This document shows, piece after piece, positions 6,595-9,159 of a stretch of 9,159 bases of DNA. The stretch spans positions 1 to 9,159 of the forward strand of contig JBJYWI010000288.1 in the NCBI GenBank assembly GCA_046259385.1, written 5' to 3'. Position 1 is the stretch's first letter. The number at the start of each line of letters is the position of its first letter. Source of the DNA: CAVWDI01 sp046259385 (GTDB lineage Bacteria; Chloroflexota; Anaerolineae; Anaerolineales; UBA4823). The notes beneath the pieces were generated by a model that saw only the letters and a list, made by a program, of their open reading frames with translations, had not been told where the DNA came from and searched no databases. The translations under genes were made by a program, and so were the position numbers.

Positions 6595-8290
6595 TATCAC
6601 CTTCAGGGATTAAATTCAATATCTTATATGCTTGTGTCTGGTAAACAACCGGGAATTCAGATGGATGGTTGCCCTGCACAACCCAGTAATGTATAGGATA
6701 TTTTCGGGCAAGTTTTAATACCTGTCTATCGTCCAGATTATTGTACAGCTTGGATAAGTATCTCAATCCGTCGGGTGTCCCAACCTCATCAGTTTTGAAA
6801 AAATCAAAACCAAATAATTCTATTCTCGAAACCCATTCATTGACAAAATTGCCTTTCCAGAGTATTGCGGTCCCGTCTTTCCAAGTTACAAATACCGACC
6901 GCTGTGATAGTGCTCTAAATTCACTCCAGTTTGGATCGATCAAGAACATATCCTCGATTGAAGTGTTCTGCTGTGCCCAACTTGCAATCTCCTGGATTTG
7001 GGAGCTTGGCTGATCAACCAGACTTATTACTCTATCCGAATAAAATCTTATTGAGAAAGTTATCCACCCTAAAACAAAGACAATCAACACCACAAGGTTT
7101 GATAATCGCTGTGAATCCCCCTTTCTAAAAATTGTTATCCAAGCAGGGTTCCAGATTATTAAGATTGTGACTACGATGAAAATCACTTCGATCAGCGTAG
7201 GGCTTTTAAAATACCAGGTCCAGAACACGCTGAAAAAGTAGAATAAACTGTACATCCGCTTGTCGTTTCCATCGCTTTCCACAAGAAATGATAAAGCTGT
7301 TATTACTGCAATGGCAGAAAATACAAACCACAGGTCTGTCCCGCGAGCCGGCTGGGTTGAAAGCATTGCAGGATTCCTGAACAGATACGCTGCTGATAAG
7401 GCGGTTAAGAGGAAAATGATCGCAACTATAGTCCAGGCTAAATAATGTTTAAAAAGTATGCTGTTTTTTTCTCTTATGAGGTACAAAGTCAAACCTGCTA
7501 AGAAAATTAGGGCAAGGAATAGATTGAACCGATAAGGCTCCCAGGTCAAGGGAAAAAGATGATACGGGTGGCGAATTTTGCTTACTGTGATCCATAATTC
7601 TCTATCAAATCCCTGAGTTTCAATTGATATTAGAGTTGAAAATATTAATGGGGAGATCAAGACCATAAACAATAAGAATGGGATTATCCAATTTTTCCAA
7701 TTTCTTCTATAGTTTGCGTCAATCAAAAAAGCGGCTGCGAAGTAAATGCTGGCGAAAGTGCCATACATGATATTCGTATAAAAGCCAAGCGTGAGGAATA
7801 CCATCCAAGTAAGCCTTTTTTTTGAATAAAAAGCTGATACCGCTATCAATAAAAATGCTATCGATAAGCTTGTGTGTTCGAAATAATTAATAAGTAAGGT
7901 TCCGTGACCAAGTAATGGGGACGGGATTAAAGCGATAAATGCCATTGCACCCGCTGGTGCTAACCATGAATCCGGATTCAAAGATATGGCTAAATTAGCT
8001 GAAGCAAAGATCGCTAATGCCCGGGTAAACAGGAAAAGCAAAAGGAGCAAAGTCTCCAGGTTAATGAAAGTTGAAAGTACTGAGATTAAGCCCCAAATTG
8101 GGGAAGGATAATACTGCAAAGCAGATACGAAAGGATCGTTCGGAAAGAGATTAGGGTTTTTCAGTGATTGGATGAGGGGTATCTGGACAGCTTGATTTCC
8201 GGAATATATGCTGTAACCTGATATGAGGATTGAAACAAGAAACAGAATCACCCCTTGGATCCAGAGAATTTTATTTCTTTGCGCTTCCAT
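6584..8290 (-). CDS. Polytopic membrane protein with C-terminal outer domain, tandem paralogue 1
   Basis: Function not recognised. This 568-residue protein is a clear paralogue of the next gene. Shared blocks are GYSIYSGNQAVQIPLI (25-40), LFPNDPFVS (48-56, D52), GHGT (128-131), YFEHTSLS (136-143), MYGTFAS (175-181), LFPLTWEP (245-252), QPARGTDLWF (313-322), and FLIDPNWSEFRAL with VFVTWKDGTAILW in the C-terminal domain (449-478). About a dozen membrane helices end near residue 413, and the remaining 155 residues are soluble, probably outside. Over residues 436-484 I count 27 of 49 identities to the paralogue without gaps. The start is ATG 8290; only a weak GGAA precedes it, and an out-of-frame ATG lies 5 nt upstream. 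It is the first gene of a two-gene unit, separated from the upstream GT39-like gene by 201 bp with a probable terminator. The GT-C-like architecture suggests a surface-glycan enzyme, but this is inference. Confidence 0.87.
   Translation of the reverse strand: MEAQRNKILWIQGVILFLVSILISGYSIYSGNQAVQIPLIQSLKNPNLFPNDPFVSALQYYPSPIWGLISVLSTFINLETLLLLLFLFTRALAIFASANLAISLNPDSWLAPAGAMAFIALIPSPLLGHGTLLINYFEHTSLSIAFLLIAVSAFYSKKRLTWMVFLTLGFYTNIMYGTFASIYFAAAFLIDANYRRNWKNWIIPFLLFMVLISPLIFSTLISIETQGFDRELWITVSKIRHPYHLFPLTWEPYRFNLFLALIFLAGLTLYLIREKNSILFKHYLAWTIVAIIFLLTALSAAYLFRNPAMLSTQPARGTDLWFVFSAIAVITALSFLVESDGNDKRMYSLFYFFSVFWTWYFKSPTLIEVIFIVVTILIIWNPAWITIFRKGDSQRLSNLVVLIVFVLGWITFSIRFYSDRVISLVDQPSSQIQEIASWAQQNTSIEDMFLIDPNWSEFRALSQRSVFVTWKDGTAILWKGNFVNEWVSRIELFGFDFFKTDEVGTPDGLRYLSKLYNNLDDRQVLKLARKYPIHYWVVQGNHPSEFPVVYQTQAYKILNLIPEGDNGS
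6596..6603 (-). promoter_or_regulatory. Ribosome-binding site inside the upstream gene, fixes ATG 6594
   Basis: AAGGTGAT on the minus strand matches the extended complement of the 16S rRNA 3' end (GAGGTGAT) at 7 of 8 positions, with 5 nt between the AGG core and ATG 6594. It lies within the last codons of the upstream paralogue, so translation of the two genes is probably coupled. The in-frame GTG at 6600 is part of this site and is therefore an unlikely start. Confidence 0.55.
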
Positions 8291-8337
8291 CGCATATGTT
8301 CCGATAAAGTGAGGCGAATTAATTATTTAGGGTGACT

Positions 8338-8369
8338 AATTAGAATGATGTCTACAAACAGCTCTAATT
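8338..8369. repeat. 7-bp inverted repeat in leader of the paralogue pair
   Basis: AATTAGA (8338-8344) and TCTAATT (8363-8369) are perfectly complementary with an 18-nt spacer. The repeat lies 48-79 bp upstream of ATG 8290, where a promoter or operator is expected. A TAGACA (5 of 6 matches to the -35 consensus, minus strand) sits in the spacer at 8349-8354, but no convincing -10 box follows. An AT-rich repeat of this length can arise by chance. Confidence 0.3.
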
Positions 8370-8394
8370 TTCCGAACTGATAGAAAATCAATGG

Positions 8395-8424
8395 GGGTTA
8401 TTTGCCCTGGAATGATGATAACCC
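8395..8424. repeat. 7-bp inverted repeat GGGTTAT/ATAACCC
   Basis: GGGTTAT (8395-8401) and ATAACCC (8418-8424) are perfectly complementary around a 16-nt spacer. Neither strand has a T-tract directly after it, so it is not a typical terminator. It lies between the probable terminator of the GT39-like gene and the start of the paralogue pair, so it may be a protein-binding site or an RNA stem. Function unknown. Confidence 0.3.
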
Positions 8425-8427
8425 AAC

Positions 8428-8454
8428 AAAAAAACTTCGGCAACAACCTGAAAG
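8428..8454 (-). terminator. Probable intrinsic terminator of the GT39-like gene
   Basis: On the minus strand CTTTCAGG pairs with CCGAAG around a TTGTTG loop, giving six pairs with two single-base bulges, and seven T residues follow directly. It begins 37 nt after the TAA at 8492. The bulged stem is weak, but the position and T-tract fit termination before the paralogue pair, implying that the pair has its own promoter. Confidence 0.42.
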
Positions 8455-8491
8455 GATATGGTAAACAAAAAAGAGTGATTATTGTTTAAGT

Positions 8492-9159
8492 TTAGCGAAT
8501 TCTGAAAATCCGGACATATTCAATTCCATCGATCCAAATCGAATGTTCTGGAGTGAGATTTTCTATATATTCGACAACCGGTTTTGGAAATCCTCGCTGC
8601 CACTGATGAACATATATTACAGCATAGTCTGATGATAAAAATAAATTCCAATATTTGTTATCTGGCGAAGTGGCGGGATGTAAATCTCGCGATTCGCCAT
8701 TAAAGAAATAAGAGAACGGGCCGCGTGCATACCAGGAGATCGCTTTCAATTCTTCAGCATTCTCTTTTTCGTTTAGATATCTTGCAGCTTGATCCAGTCC
8801 TTCTCCCCAGCCTATCAACATAATATCAGGAGCTTTTTTGCTGCCTCCCACGATGGGATTGTAGTAGGTAAAGTAATAGGGGTAAGTCTGAAAAACACCT
8901 GCAAGCTGGAAAATTATAATGACGGCTAGAATAAAATATTTCCTGTAATTTGGTAGCCATTCCGGGAATTTCTTTTGGAGCCAGTTTGTAAGAGATACCC
9001 AACCAATTGTGGATAAGATCGTGAGCGGCATATAAACAGGGAGGAAATACCGGTCAAATTTCTTTCCGACCAAAGTCAATCCGATTGTAAATATGGCGAT
9101 AAATATGCATAAACCAAGTAACGTAAGATTGACCCTGGCTTCATTAAATGGTTCCCATT
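8492..9159 (-). CDS. GT39-like membrane glycosyltransferase, C-terminal part (5' end outside window)
   Basis: The frame is open to the right edge, so the N-terminal half with the catalytic outer loop is missing; 221 residues remain. An internal TTG at 9079 is not the real start, since coding sequence continues upstream of it (WEPFNEARVNLTLLG). Visible are a membrane helix (about 11-30), the loop KKFDRYFLPVYMPL (32-45), and at least one more helix. The soluble outer region that follows holds YYFTYYNPIVGGSKKAP and GWGEGLDQAARYLN. I recognise these last motifs from GT39-type (ArnT/PMT-like) membrane glycosyltransferases, especially of Chloroflexota; K-x-DRY-x-LP is a common late-helix signature there. 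Such enzymes transfer a sugar from a polyprenyl-phosphate donor outside the membrane. The acceptor is unknown. A terminator-like hairpin follows the gene. Confidence 0.8.
   Translation of the reverse strand, partial: WEPFNEARVNLTLLGLCIFIAIFTIGLTLVGKKFDRYFLPVYMPLTILSTIGWVSLTNWLQKKFPEWLPNYRKYFILAVIIIFQLAGVFQTYPYYFTYYNPIVGGSKKAPDIMLIGWGEGLDQAARYLNEKENAEELKAISWYARGPFSYFFNGESRDLHPATSPDNKYWNLFLSSDYAVIYVHQWQRGFPKPVVEYIENLTPEHSIWIDGIEYVRIFRIR

Noticed and set aside
6741..7013. 90-residue plus-strand reading frame opposite the first paralogue
   Set aside because: It is antisense to a well-supported gene with conserved paralogue motifs, and has no recognisable domain.
9077..9079. TTG at 9079 as the start of a 195-residue protein
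   Set aside because: The frame continues without a stop to the window edge and encodes a plausible membrane helix upstream, so the gene is simply cut by the edge.
1..9159. CRISPR array, tRNA, insertion sequence or toxin-antitoxin pair
   Set aside because: No regularly spaced repeats, no tRNA-like fold, no transposase motifs or flanking duplications, and no small paired genes were seen in the short intergenic regions.

Overview
The window looks like part of a bacterial cell-surface glycan locus, probably from an assembled metagenome (there is a run of exactly 100 N). My best guess at the source is the Chloroflexota, class Anaerolineae. This rests on remembered sequence styles: the 'TYYNP..GG' and 'GWGEGLDQAARYLN' signatures of a GT39-type protein, and the 'WSEGNR' and 'GGGNNLHNLD' signatures of a large membrane protein. 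Base composition is moderate and slightly AT-rich. No rRNA, tRNA, mobile element or CRISPR array was seen.

Layout from right to left, following the minus-strand genes. (1) 8492-9159 is the C-terminal part of a GT39-like membrane glycosyltransferase whose 5' end lies outside the window. A probable intrinsic terminator follows it at 8428-8454. (2) 6584-8290 and 4846-6594 are two tandem, overlapping genes for paralogous polytopic membrane proteins, each with a C-terminal extracytoplasmic domain, of no function I can name. (3) 3690-4793 is the only plus-strand gene, a cytosolic GT4 glycosyltransferase convergent with the paralogue pair. (4) 3432-3689 is a divergent intergenic region with a perfect TATAAT on each strand and an imperfect 28-bp dyad between them. 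(5) 1716-3431 is a GT39/PMT-like membrane glycosyltransferase interrupted by the assembly gap at 1916-2015. (6) 1-1655 is a very hydrophobic protein of an uncharacterised GT-C-like type that runs off the left edge.

How the genes may work together (inference): the GT4 enzyme would add a sugar from a nucleotide-sugar donor on the cytosolic side. The polytopic proteins would use polyprenyl-phosphate-linked sugars outside the membrane, or would polymerise or transfer the glycan. No flippase, chain-length regulator or nucleotide-sugar synthesis gene is visible here, so the pathway cannot be named. The points most worth a second look are the tandem paralogue pair, with an invariant LFPNDPF acidic motif in the first predicted outer loop, and the dyad in the divergent promoter region.
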